The position numbers and the translations under genes are program-made. DNA of 64,000 bases from Candidatus Competibacteraceae bacterium (GTDB lineage: Bacteria; Bacteroidota; Bacteroidia; CAIKAF01): NCBI GenBank assembly GCA_014879445.1, contig JACSSC010000034.1:18290-82289 (forward strand), written 5' to 3'. Shown one piece after another: positions 17,169 through 25,884 of the stretch; the first letter of the stretch is position 1, and every line of letters begins with the position of its first letter. The notes beneath the pieces were generated by a model. That model did no database searches and was not told where the DNA came from. It saw only the letters and a list, made by a program, of their open reading frames with translations.

Positions 17169-18117
17169 TATTCATACTAAATGTTTCATAATTCATTTGT
17201 ATTGTTTCATCTTTGCATTGGTATTTATAACGCTTCGCTTGGCCGATTTATCACAAAAAAAATTGCAATACGCTACACTACTCATACTGGGATTAACTTG
17301 GGGTAGTAGTTTTATATTAATGAAACAGGGGCTTCAGTCCTTTAGTCCAATGGAGGTGGCGCTCATTCGTATATCGTCTAGCTTTCTGTTTTTATTGCCA
17401 TGGATGATCCGGCTTTACAAAAAAATTCCTCGAAACAAGGTTCGATATCTTTTTATTTCTGGGTTGTTTGGAAATGGAATTCCTGCTTTACTTTTTGCTA
17501 CTGCTCAAACACAGATAGATAGTTCGCTTGCAGGAATATTAAATGCAACAACGCCTATTTTTACTTTAATTGTGGGCGGCCTGTTTTTTGGTCTGATGAT
17601 TCAAAAACATGCTGTGATTGGCCTTATTATTGGCTTAATAGGCACGATATATCTCATTTATTTTTCAAAAGGAATTGGTTCTTCGCATAACTATTTTTAC
17701 ACCATAATGCCGGTTATTGCCGCACTTTGTTATGGCCTTTCTTCTAATATCATCAAGTCGCGACTACAGTCCTTATCGCCTATTATGGTAACCGGTGGCG
17801 CTTTGAGCTTTATGGGACCCCCCTCCATCGCTATTCTTCTTTTATTTACCGATGTGCCAACACAAATTATTAGTCACAATCAACATTTACAAAACTTTGC
17901 GTGGTTGCTATTATTAGGCATTGTAGGCACTTCGTTAGCCGTTTTGATATTTAACTATTTGATAAAACAAACTACCGTATTATTTGCCGCTTCTGTAACA
18001 TATCTAATACCCATTTTTGCTATGGCATGGGGTCTAATACTGGGCGAAAGCATTACCATTCATTATTTCTTAGGAATAGTGATCATCTTAAGCGGTGTAT
18101 ATATTGCCAATCGCTAA
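17158..18117 (+). CDS. EamA/DMT-family permease
   Basis: An inner-membrane transporter of the drug/metabolite superfamily with ten predicted spans in two EamA repeats: ATLLILGLTWGSSFILMKQG begins the first, and a PVIAALCYGLSSNIIKSRLQ segment begins the second. The substrate is unknown. The frame opens at ATG 17158, but that N-terminus overlaps the divergent promoter. A -7-like CATCTTTG (17208-17215) lies inside it, and family proteins begin at the equivalent of LSQKKLQYA. The true start may therefore be TTG 17239. Confidence 0.88.
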   Translation: MLANIHTKCFIIHLYCFIFALVFITLRLADLSQKKLQYATLLILGLTWGSSFILMKQGLQSFSPMEVALIRISSSFLFLLPWMIRLYKKIPRNKVRYLFISGLFGNGIPALLFATAQTQIDSSLAGILNATTPIFTLIVGGLFFGLMIQKHAVIGLIIGLIGTIYLIYFSKGIGSSHNYFYTIMPVIAALCYGLSSNIIKSRLQSLSPIMVTGGALSFMGPPSIAILLLFTDVPTQIISHNQHLQNFAWLLLLGIVGTSLAVLIFNYLIKQTTVLFAASVTYLIPIFAMAWGLILGESITIHYFLGIVIILSGVYIANR

Positions 18118-18123
18118 AATTGA

Positions 18124-20445
18124 TTATTGAACAATAAGGCGCTTAGTAGTGCGTCCGGTTGAGGTGCTCACTTCAACCAAATAAACACCAGAAGGCAGCG
18201 CTACGGGCTGAACAAAAGTGTTATTGCCCTGTTGAACAGCTTGCCGTCGGCTTAAAATTTCCCTTCCGGTCATATCAATCACACGGATGTTTGCTTGGTC
18301 GTTTGTCTGGCTATATACATTTATCGAAAATGCGTCAATCGTGGGATTAGGGTATAGTGTAAAATGCACACTTTGTTCGAATTGCTCAACAGAGGTTCCT
18401 CCTGATGTATTGCAAGGAAGTGTTGGATTGCTAATATAAGTCATTGTTTTAAAGTCAATATAACAAACCCAATCGGGATGGTCCACAAATGGATTCCTGT
18501 TTCCCTGCAAGCTGTCAAGATAATCGTTGCGTGCAATGTCAACTCGTGTTGGAGGATAGGCAAAATGCCAATCTTTTAACACTTGCTGATTCTGAGGATA
18601 GTTGATATTATAGGAAACGCCTGCAGCACAAACCTCTCCTATCGGGGCATCTAGATTCCATGTGTTTCCATTTACGGTATTATAACACACCGTCATGTAA
18701 AACATGGCCCGAGCTGCGGCACCCTTATGTTCATCACGGGGCTCGTACACCCTGTTGCCGGCTGTATCTAAACCCATAACACCTTGTTGGTAAGAAATAA
18801 TGGGTGAAACTACCTCGCCAAGCGGATAATTACAGCGAGCTTCGTTTACGTTGCTTTGCAATGCTGGATACAGATGGTGCTGGTCGTTATACTCTGGTTT
18901 TTCTGGATTGTCGGCAGGAAAAGTGGGCATCCAGCTATGTGGAAAAGTATGTTCCCGGCTTGTTCCGGTAGCGCCAAAATCAAAGGGCTGATTAAATAAG
19001 ATTGGAGCGCCGCTATAAGAGCAGTTAAACACCTTGTTGAACGTGTTGGCTCCTTGCACCACAAAGGTATCACGTGTTACAAAACCATCAATCATTGTGT
19101 TGCGGTAGTTGCTGTAAAATACAGAAGAGTGTGGGTTAATCACAGCGTGAAGCTGCGAGATAAAAGATGTTGAAAGGGGGTCAACCGTGCTGTATTCTGT
19201 AGGAGAAACCATGGTTGGCGGAGACGTGACTGAGCCGGTAAGTAAGGAGGTTGTTTGATAAGAAACCGCACTACTTCCTCCGGCATTATATGGCACTACT
19301 GCAAAATGATAGGTTGTGTTGGCTAACACCCATCGTGGCCAAAAAGTAGTTGTGGATGCGCCACCCTTGCCATTATAAACCACTTTGGCATTGCCTATGG
19401 TTTGGCCCACTATATAATTGGTTCCGTTGGAAGGTGTTGTGCTGACCGGTGCGCCTTCGCTACGCAATACCAAGTATCCGCCGTAATAGTCAACGGTTGT
19501 ATTGGTAAAAGACACAATCGTGCGATATGTTTTATTAACAGGGAAGGTTAAATTAGTTGCAGCTCCGGGTGCTGTTGCATAATTTCCTCCTACAGCATAC
19601 AGGTTAACAACATAAATAGCATCTCCATAGGCGTCGTCCGATGTAATCGTAAGTTGGGCCGTTCGTGTTCCTGCCCCACCGGGTGTAAACTGTAATGTAA
19701 GTGCCTCATTATTTTGTGACGAAATGATCAATGGAAATGAAGGAGAAACAATAGAAAAATCTGACGCATTCGTGCCACTAACAGAAATGTTAGCCACCGT
19801 GAGATTTGATAAGCTGGCATTTCGCATTACAAAATTCATAGGTGTAGAAACGGCAACGGGACTACTTACAGGCGATGAATAGCCCCCATTAATTATCACC
19901 AGCGAGTTTTCTTCAACTTTTATTTTAGGATTTGTTAGCAATGGCTCACGTACTTTGATATCATCAATGGCAATGTTGTACCCTGATGTTTTAGAGGAAA
20001 AGAAAAAACGAACGTATCTGACATTGGGGTCTGTAACTAAAACACTATCATAATTACAAGCAGGAGATAATGGAATTTGTGACCCAGAATAGGTTTTCAG
20101 CGTATTCCAAGACGACCCGTTTGTTGATTCTTGTACTGTAAATGTTCCCTGCCATGGGCTGCTTGTTCCTGTTCCAATTATGCTGTATGATACAGTGCCT
20201 GGTTGTGTTGATGTGTTTACGACAATGCTTTCATTGGTAGCATCTAATCTGGCCGCTGCCGTACCCTCACACACTTGCTGAGAGCTAGTATAAAATTGTG
20301 ATGTTCCACTAATCTGCCAGTTATGCGTCCACCCAACTGGCGGTTGCCCGTCACAATTCCATGAGGTAGGAATCGGCGTTTGTGCCAATAAAGTAAATGC
20401 TGGAGCCAAGAGAAGCCCCAATAGAAGAGATTTTTTTTGTTTCAT
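18124..20445 (-). CDS. Secreted endonuclease I-family nuclease with T9SS type A sorting domain
   Basis: A 773-residue extracellular protein. Signal peptide (KSLLLGLLLAPAFTLLAQ). An N-terminal galactose-binding-like jelly roll is followed by a choice-of-anchor D/Hydin-like domain (around 180-290, with LTLQFTPGGAGTRTAQLTI) and a fibronectin-like stretch. The endonuclease I domain (about 430-680) has the metal/catalytic region REHTFPHSWMP and NDQHHLYPALQSNVNEAR. The C-terminal sorting domain runs from YPNPTIDAFSINV to TKRLIVQ. It should cut DNA or RNA outside the cell or on its surface. The ATG at 20445 is preferred over the in-frame TTG at 20460. It is last in the operon with the TonB receptor. 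Confidence 0.9.
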   Translation of the reverse strand: MKQKKSLLLGLLLAPAFTLLAQTPIPTSWNCDGQPPVGWTHNWQISGTSQFYTSSQQVCEGTAAARLDATNESIVVNTSTQPGTVSYSIIGTGTSSPWQGTFTVQESTNGSSWNTLKTYSGSQIPLSPACNYDSVLVTDPNVRYVRFFFSSKTSGYNIAIDDIKVREPLLTNPKIKVEENSLVIINGGYSSPVSSPVAVSTPMNFVMRNASLSNLTVANISVSGTNASDFSIVSPSFPLIISSQNNEALTLQFTPGGAGTRTAQLTITSDDAYGDAIYVVNLYAVGGNYATAPGAATNLTFPVNKTYRTIVSFTNTTVDYYGGYLVLRSEGAPVSTTPSNGTNYIVGQTIGNAKVVYNGKGGASTTTFWPRWVLANTTYHFAVVPYNAGGSSAVSYQTTSLLTGSVTSPPTMVSPTEYSTVDPLSTSFISQLHAVINPHSSVFYSNYRNTMIDGFVTRDTFVVQGANTFNKVFNCSYSGAPILFNQPFDFGATGTSREHTFPHSWMPTFPADNPEKPEYNDQHHLYPALQSNVNEARCNYPLGEVVSPIISYQQGVMGLDTAGNRVYEPRDEHKGAAARAMFYMTVCYNTVNGNTWNLDAPIGEVCAAGVSYNINYPQNQQVLKDWHFAYPPTRVDIARNDYLDSLQGNRNPFVDHPDWVCYIDFKTMTYISNPTLPCNTSGGTSVEQFEQSVHFTLYPNPTIDAFSINVYSQTNDQANIRVIDMTGREILSRRQAVQQGNNTFVQPVALPSGVYLVEVSTSTGRTTKRLIVQ

Positions 20446-20464
20446 GATTTCAATATTCAAGTAA

Positions 20465-20893
20465 TTATAATCTATTTGCTTGGATTAAAAGGGAGTCGGC
20501 AAATCGTTCAAGCTGCAATTCCTGTTGATTGAGTGCTCGTATAAAAAATCGTTGTTGTTTAAAAACTTTGGTAAAGTTAGGAATATTTATGTTGGCGTCT
20601 ATAAAAGCAATCTCGTCATCTTTGATGGTAAAATTGAGTTTTGCCGAGTCGGGAGTTGTGGGATTTAAATCAAGATATTTAAACCATAGTTTACATGTGG
20701 CGGTATAGGCATCTTCGCATGGCTGAAAAGAAAGAAACTGTGGAACTGAATCGGGTTGTATGATGGTGGTGTCGCCTTGATAAAATAGTATCTGCCACTC
20801 CCCTTTTAGCTTATCTACGTTTTGTTGTGATGGGTTACAAGCACAAAGCGCGAATAAAATTAAAAGAAACGGTATAATCTGTTTGAATTGCAT
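20465..20893 (-). CDS. Small lipoprotein in the TonB-receptor/endonuclease operon
   Basis: A 142-residue predicted lipoprotein: signal IIPFLLILFALCAC with the lipid-accepting cysteine near residue 19, followed by NPSQQNVDKLKGEWQILFY. The KLKGEW start and short beta-rich body recall lipocalin-like domains, but I cannot assign a family. It is 9 bp downstream of the receptor gene and 19 bp upstream of the nuclease gene, so it is part of their transcript and may help at the outer membrane. Confidence 0.7.
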   Translation of the reverse strand: MQFKQIIPFLLILFALCACNPSQQNVDKLKGEWQILFYQGDTTIIQPDSVPQFLSFQPCEDAYTATCKLWFKYLDLNPTTPDSAKLNFTIKDDEIAFIDANINIPNFTKVFKQQRFFIRALNQQELQLERFADSLLIQANRL

Positions 20894-20902
20894 AATAGAT
20901 TC

Positions 20903-23656
20903 TTAAAAAGTTATCTGTAGCGACCCCATATATCTGAATCCCAAACCAATATTAACTGCAGCACCTCCGGCGCTGAAAGTATTGGGTACAATACCCCCAT
21001 CAAAAGCATCGGCAATGTAAAAATGATTGGTAAGATTCATGAAATGTGCTCGTATATCAAATTTGATTTTTTTCGCCTTGAAACCATATCCCATATTAAG
21101 ATTCATTAAGTAGAAATCGGGAATACGCCATGGCTGTCTTCCGGCATGAGGGGCAAAACCGGTCTGCGGATTCACTTTATAGCTGGATGCATTATAGTTG
21201 GCATAAAAATGTGTAAAGAAAATAACCTCCGGTGCGATGTATAATCCTTTGATGGGCATTATACGAATTATTGCCGCATATTGATGCTGGGGCTGGTCGC
21301 CAACTTTCACATCACGCAGGTCAATTTGGTATAATCCATTAGGAACTTGATTCCCCAACTCGTCAAGCGTTTGAGCTGCGCCAATACTGTTCCAGTGCCA
21401 GTCGCCAATCGAAATGCTTCCTTCTAGTGATAATTGCTTAATCGGCTTATATACAAAATCTAACTCAAGACCCATGTGCACAGCTTCCAGTCCATTTACG
21501 TTAACCGATACAAAGTTGCCATTTTGGTCAGGAAGGGTTGTGCGTTCTGGTTTGTTCATCCACCACGTATAATATCCGTTCAGGTTCAATGCAAATTTTT
21601 TATATTGTATGGTGTATCCGAGCTCAAAGGATGCCAGATTCTCGTTTTGTGCATCGTTTACTCTATCGTTGGAATTAAGCACTAAGAAAGTCATGTAGGG
21701 TGCTCTAGAAAAATAGCCAACATTAAAAAACACATTATGGCTTTTATGTAGTTTGAAGTTCATCCCTCCTTTTACTGTATAGCCCATTCGACCAAAATAT
21801 CCTGACTGATTATATTCCAATTCTTTTGTGTCGCGTGTATATATATTTCCGTTGTGCGAAATAGTGTCGTAATATCCTATATTAAAAGTAGTATCTGCTA
21901 AATGCAGTTGTTTTTTTGCAAATAGATTGGTCTGGTTATATCCGGTTACCGCACCGCTCATGTTTACAAAACTACTGAATACCGGATGTTTGTATTCAAG
22001 CATAACAAATCCACCGCCCCATAAAATATCTCTTCTGAGATTTTGGCGAATACGATCTCCCTCTACTACATACCCTTTTGAGGCGATGTTGGGATCTGGG
22101 TTCTGCACAGAAAGGTCGCCCCCTAACAAATCATAAACGGTACTAAATACGCTCCCCCTAAAATACCTGAAATCAATACCGCCTGATAAATTCAAACGAT
22201 TATTAATAGCATAATCAAACGTGCTTAAAGCACCAATCCAGGTATGCTCATTGTGGTTTTTTCTAATGAAATTTGATGATTTTTGCACTGTATCGTTAGA
22301 GCCGGGCAAAATATATATATTAAACGGACTATACGCATTTCCGTCATAAATGGCCTGCAGATTCAATTGTCCGGTACTATCTAGCGCCACCGACGAAGTA
22401 TTGTCGAGTTGTGTGCCGCCTCCAATGCCCAAAGAAGCATACACAATGGCAGAAACATAGAATTTGTCAGAAACTTTTATAAAGTCCTTTAAGAAAAACA
22501 ATGGTTTATGATAATGATTTTGTGTACTGCTTAGCTTTTCAAGTGGGGCGTCAATTCCATTTTGATCAGGGCGGGTTCTTCTAACATATCCCCACCCTTG
22601 GTTATACCGCCAGTTGCGCTCTTTAACTGAGGCGTTGGTATCAACCCCCAATGATAGTGCATAGTTTTTATCATATGCCTCAATACTAAAATCATACAAA
22701 TAAGAGCGCTGATCGCTCCATTGTGGTGCCCCAAATACAGTAAAGCTGAGTGTATGGTTTTTGATTTGTTTATTTACCTTGAGATAATATGAAAACCATG
22801 TGGTGGTGGTTCCATCCACCCACCCTTCATTATATTTAAATGCCAACGCTCCTTGTATGTTCCAGTTGCCTTTTAGCTTTCCCGAAGATGCGCTGAATGT
22901 GGTTTGGGCATTGTTTCTGTTTCCATAATCTTGTCGTATTGAAAAAACGCGATCCATATCAATGCCTTGGGTAATCACATTAATGGAGCCGCCAACTGAC
23001 GGGATGGCTAGCTTAGACGCCCCTAGCCCACGCTGAACTTGCATTAATCGGGTATTAACTCCCAACCCTTGCCAGTTGCTCCAATATACCCGGCCATTGT
23101 GCATATCATTCATGGGAACTCCATCTACCAAAACCAATACATTTTGTTGGCTGAATCCACGAATACGCACTTCTGCCTGGCCATCGGTGCCTTGTCGCTG
23201 ACTTACATATGTTCCAGGTGTTACATTAAGTAACATCGGCAAATCTTGTGAACCAAGCCGTTCGCGTATTTGCTCCGCTGTTACATTCGAAAAAGCAACC
23301 GGGGTTTCGCGGGGTTTTGCTAAGTCTGACACAACCTCTATCTCGTTTAACATAGTAGGCGAAAGTGAAAAATCCCAAACCTGCTTATTGTTGTTGACAA
23401 TTATTTTTTCGCTTTGTGATTGATAACTGACATAGGAAACGGATAAGGTATATTCGCCATTGGGCAGCTTAATTTCGTAATATCCATCAAAGTCAGTTGC
23501 CACTCCTTTGCCTTCAGCCCATACAACGGTTGCGCCCGGAAGGGGTTCTCGGGTGGTGGCATCTACAATTTTCCCTGATATTGTGCCTTGCTGAGCATAT
23601 ATACCTTGACACAAAACACCAAGAAAACACAATAGCGAAACAATATGGTGGCGCAT
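20903..23656 (-). CDS. TonB-dependent outer-membrane receptor
   Basis: A 917-residue receptor. Signal peptide (residues 1-21, ending GIYAQ), then a carboxypeptidase-regulatory-like domain (GTISGKIVDATTREPLPGAT). The plug domain includes VRIRGFSQQNVLVLVDGVPM, and a 22-strand-type barrel ends in YMGSLQITF with the usual terminal phenylalanine. No SusD partner is adjacent. It lies between a lamin-tail secreted protein (10-bp gap) and a lipoprotein plus secreted nuclease, so nucleic-acid breakdown products or a metal cofactor are plausible substrates. This is inferred from context only. Confidence 0.93.
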   Translation of the reverse strand: MRHHIVSLLCFLGVLCQGIYAQQGTISGKIVDATTREPLPGATVVWAEGKGVATDFDGYYEIKLPNGEYTLSVSYVSYQSQSEKIIVNNNKQVWDFSLSPTMLNEIEVVSDLAKPRETPVAFSNVTAEQIRERLGSQDLPMLLNVTPGTYVSQRQGTDGQAEVRIRGFSQQNVLVLVDGVPMNDMHNGRVYWSNWQGLGVNTRLMQVQRGLGASKLAIPSVGGSINVITQGIDMDRVFSIRQDYGNRNNAQTTFSASSGKLKGNWNIQGALAFKYNEGWVDGTTTTWFSYYLKVNKQIKNHTLSFTVFGAPQWSDQRSYLYDFSIEAYDKNYALSLGVDTNASVKERNWRYNQGWGYVRRTRPDQNGIDAPLEKLSSTQNHYHKPLFFLKDFIKVSDKFYVSAIVYASLGIGGGTQLDNTSSVALDSTGQLNLQAIYDGNAYSPFNIYILPGSNDTVQKSSNFIRKNHNEHTWIGALSTFDYAINNRLNLSGGIDFRYFRGSVFSTVYDLLGGDLSVQNPDPNIASKGYVVEGDRIRQNLRRDILWGGGFVMLEYKHPVFSSFVNMSGAVTGYNQTNLFAKKQLHLADTTFNIGYYDTISHNGNIYTRDTKELEYNQSGYFGRMGYTVKGGMNFKLHKSHNVFFNVGYFSRAPYMTFLVLNSNDRVNDAQNENLASFELGYTIQYKKFALNLNGYYTWWMNKPERTTLPDQNGNFVSVNVNGLEAVHMGLELDFVYKPIKQLSLEGSISIGDWHWNSIGAAQTLDELGNQVPNGLYQIDLRDVKVGDQPQHQYAAIIRIMPIKGLYIAPEVIFFTHFYANYNASSYKVNPQTGFAPHAGRQPWRIPDFYLMNLNMGYGFKAKKIKFDIRAHFMNLTNHFYIADAFDGGIVPNTFSAGGAAVNIGLGFRYMGSLQITF

Positions 23657-23666
23657 GAAGGTCGGC

Positions 23667-24740
23667 TTATTTAATAACCAGTTTTCGGGTCTTTTTCAAC
23701 CCGTTGTCAAAGATGGTTTGAACCATATAAATTCCCGTAGCCAATCCTGTAAGCGGAATTTGTATTTGAGTAGAAGGTGATGCCACATATTCCCAAACAA
23801 CAGCGCCTGTAAGCGTTATCAAGTCAACTCGCTGCATTGGTAGAGTGGAAGACAACATTACCCAGTCGCTGGCAGGATTAGGATATAGCACATATTTGAT
23901 TTGTGATATGGCCTCTTCTTCATTTGAAAATAAAAATGAACAATGACACGTATGCACGCCCAAACTGTCAAAAGTGTTTTTGGGTATAGAGTCCCATTCA
24001 ACTGAAGGGTTGAAGCCGGAAGGCACAACAGGAGGGCCTAATTGACCTGAAATTGGGTTTGTCGTTATTCCTTTTAGCACCGTAGGTTTGCGAATCATGG
24101 TATGATCTTGTGTCCAATATTGTTTGAAGTAGGGCCCCTGAATCGTTGAATTATATGTTTCGGGCATGGCAAAAAATGGAGAAAGAGCCGTCCATCCGGC
24201 AGTAGGGTTAAACGATCCTGAGCTGTTAAGTGGTTGTTCGCCAATACAGCCAAAAATATCAACCGATACCCAACCGCTACCGGTGTTTTTTTGAAGTTCT
24301 ACGGCGTCGTCGCCGTTAAAGCAAACCGTACGCGGCTGAGGTGGCACCACACTTGGGCTACAATCTGTAGTAAAAAATGTGTCTATTCGGGCTAATAAAT
24401 CGGGCCAAGTATTATTATTAGGGTCGGGGTCTGTTTGAACATTAATTCCAATCACTACCACATCAAATGGCGCAACCGTAATAGACGCCGGAAAAACAGT
24501 TACTTTGGTAGGAAAAACATCCATCACATCTGTGGGTGGTATAGGTGGCACACTCCCATTATCCCAGCGTATCAAACGATAATTTTCCAAACTAATCGGG
24601 TAGGCCGTAGGGTTATAAATTTCAATGGCTTTGTTATGCCCCGAGCCCTCAACGTATTCTGAGATAAACAAATCTGAACAATCCTGAGCAAAAATGCCAA
24701 TACTTGCTGTCAAAAAAAATATTACGAATAAAGCTCTCAT
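23667..24740 (-). CDS. Secreted lamin-tail-domain protein with T9SS type A sorting domain
   Basis: A 357-residue exported protein: signal peptide MRALFVIFFLTASIGIFAQ, then a lamin tail domain (DLFISEYVEGSGHNKAIEIY, about residues 22-190), an uncharacterised linker, and a C-terminal sorting domain from YVLYPNPASDWVML to TRKLVIK. Lamin tail domains are frequent in bacterial extracellular nucleases and phosphoesterases as accessory modules; no catalytic domain is visible here. The start at 24740 is chosen because a -7 box (24760-24767) lies inside the longer frame that opens at 24770. It is the first gene of the operon. Confidence 0.85.
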   Translation of the reverse strand: MRALFVIFFLTASIGIFAQDCSDLFISEYVEGSGHNKAIEIYNPTAYPISLENYRLIRWDNGSVPPIPPTDVMDVFPTKVTVFPASITVAPFDVVVIGINVQTDPDPNNNTWPDLLARIDTFFTTDCSPSVVPPQPRTVCFNGDDAVELQKNTGSGWVSVDIFGCIGEQPLNSSGSFNPTAGWTALSPFFAMPETYNSTIQGPYFKQYWTQDHTMIRKPTVLKGITTNPISGQLGPPVVPSGFNPSVEWDSIPKNTFDSLGVHTCHCSFLFSNEEEAISQIKYVLYPNPASDWVMLSSTLPMQRVDLITLTGAVVWEYVASPSTQIQIPLTGLATGIYMVQTIFDNGLKKTRKLVIK

Positions 24741-24759
24741 AAGTCGTGATTTTAGAAGA

Positions 24760-24767
24760 CAAATGTA
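24760..24767 (-). promoter_or_regulatory. -7 promoter element of the lamin-tail/TonB/endonuclease operon
   Basis: TACATTTG on the minus strand, a full TAnnTTTG match 19 nt upstream of the ATG at 24740. No clear -33 box was found. Confidence 0.45.
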
Positions 24768-24891
24768 CAAAGTTGGATCTACCTTGTGTATAAATAGGTT
24801 TTAAATAATTATTAACACCATTTAACCTCCATGCAAAAAGATATGCTTTTAATAGGTATTGCAATGGAAAATCGTGTTACTTTGCAGGGTT

Positions 24892-25875
24892 ATGGGTTTT
24901 GTTGAAACATATAGTAGGTTCAAAAACCTGGTGGATGATGAATTGGGACGATTGCAATTCTCTCATCAATCTAATTCTGAAATATACCAACCACTTGATT
25001 ATATGTTGGGTATAGGCGGTAAGCGCTTGCGTCCAGTGATGACGTTGGCTGCTTGCGAAGCCTTTGGTGGTAATATTTCTGATGCCTTGCTTCCCGCTTT
25101 GGGGTTTGAGGTATTTCATAATTTTACCCTAATTCACGATGACATTATGGATAATGCACCCCTAAGACGGGGCAAGCCAACAGTGCATCATAAGTGGAAC
25201 ACCAATATGGGTATATTGAGTGGCGACATGATGCTTATTAAGGCATATGAGCTAATTGGCGCTGCCAGGCCTGAACACTTACCTGCCTTGTTGCACGTAT
25301 TTAACCAAATTGCAACAGCTGTTTGTGAAGGCCAGCAATTGGATATGGAATTTGAAAAAGCTATACAAATATCAATGGATGATTATTTGCGTATGGTAAA
25401 ATTCAAAACAGGGGTTCTGTTAGGGGGAGCTCTTCAAGCAGGGGCTATTATGGGTGGCGCTTCAAATGAAGATGCACTACGTATGTTTCGTTTTGGCTGT
25501 AAAATTGGAACCGCTTTTCAAATTATGGATGACTGGCTTGATACGTTTGGCGATCCTGAAAAAACCGGAAAAAGGGCTGGCGGTGATATATTAGAGAGAA
25601 AGAAAACCTTTCTTATGGTGAAAGCAAATGAAATATCTGACAAAAATCAGCGCTTTGCCTTACAGGAGATATATGTAAACGGACACAGCAATGATGAAAT
25701 CATTTCAATGACTCTTTCACTTTTTGACACATTAAACATTAGCCAAATTACCCAAGCCGAAATTCAACAACAGTATTCACAGGCCATCGAAGAGCTAAAA
25801 TTTTTGCCTGTTTCGTCTGCCATGCACCTGTTTTTTAATCAGTTTGCTGAATATCTGATTCGTCGCGAATCTTGA
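24892..25875 (+). CDS. Polyprenyl (FPP/GGPP-type) synthase
   Basis: An isoprenoid chain-elongating enzyme of 327 residues. It has the GGKRLRP substrate-binding motif, the first aspartate-rich motif in LIHDDIMDNAPLRRGKPTVH, the second in FQIMDDWLDTFGD, and FKTGVLLGGALQAGA between them. Two residues separate the aspartate pairs in the first motif, which suggests a short or medium-chain bacterial type, but product length cannot be fixed. I prefer ATG 24892 over 24859: a promoter-like TTG-N15-TTACTTTG lies upstream of it and inside the longer frame. It is divergent from the lamin-tail gene. Confidence 0.92.
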   Translation: MGFVETYSRFKNLVDDELGRLQFSHQSNSEIYQPLDYMLGIGGKRLRPVMTLAACEAFGGNISDALLPALGFEVFHNFTLIHDDIMDNAPLRRGKPTVHHKWNTNMGILSGDMMLIKAYELIGAARPEHLPALLHVFNQIATAVCEGQQLDMEFEKAIQISMDDYLRMVKFKTGVLLGGALQAGAIMGGASNEDALRMFRFGCKIGTAFQIMDDWLDTFGDPEKTGKRAGGDILERKKTFLMVKANEISDKNQRFALQEIYVNGHSNDEIISMTLSLFDTLNISQITQAEIQQQYSQAIEELKFLPVSSAMHLFFNQFAEYLIRRES

Positions 25876-25884
25876 TTTTTAATT

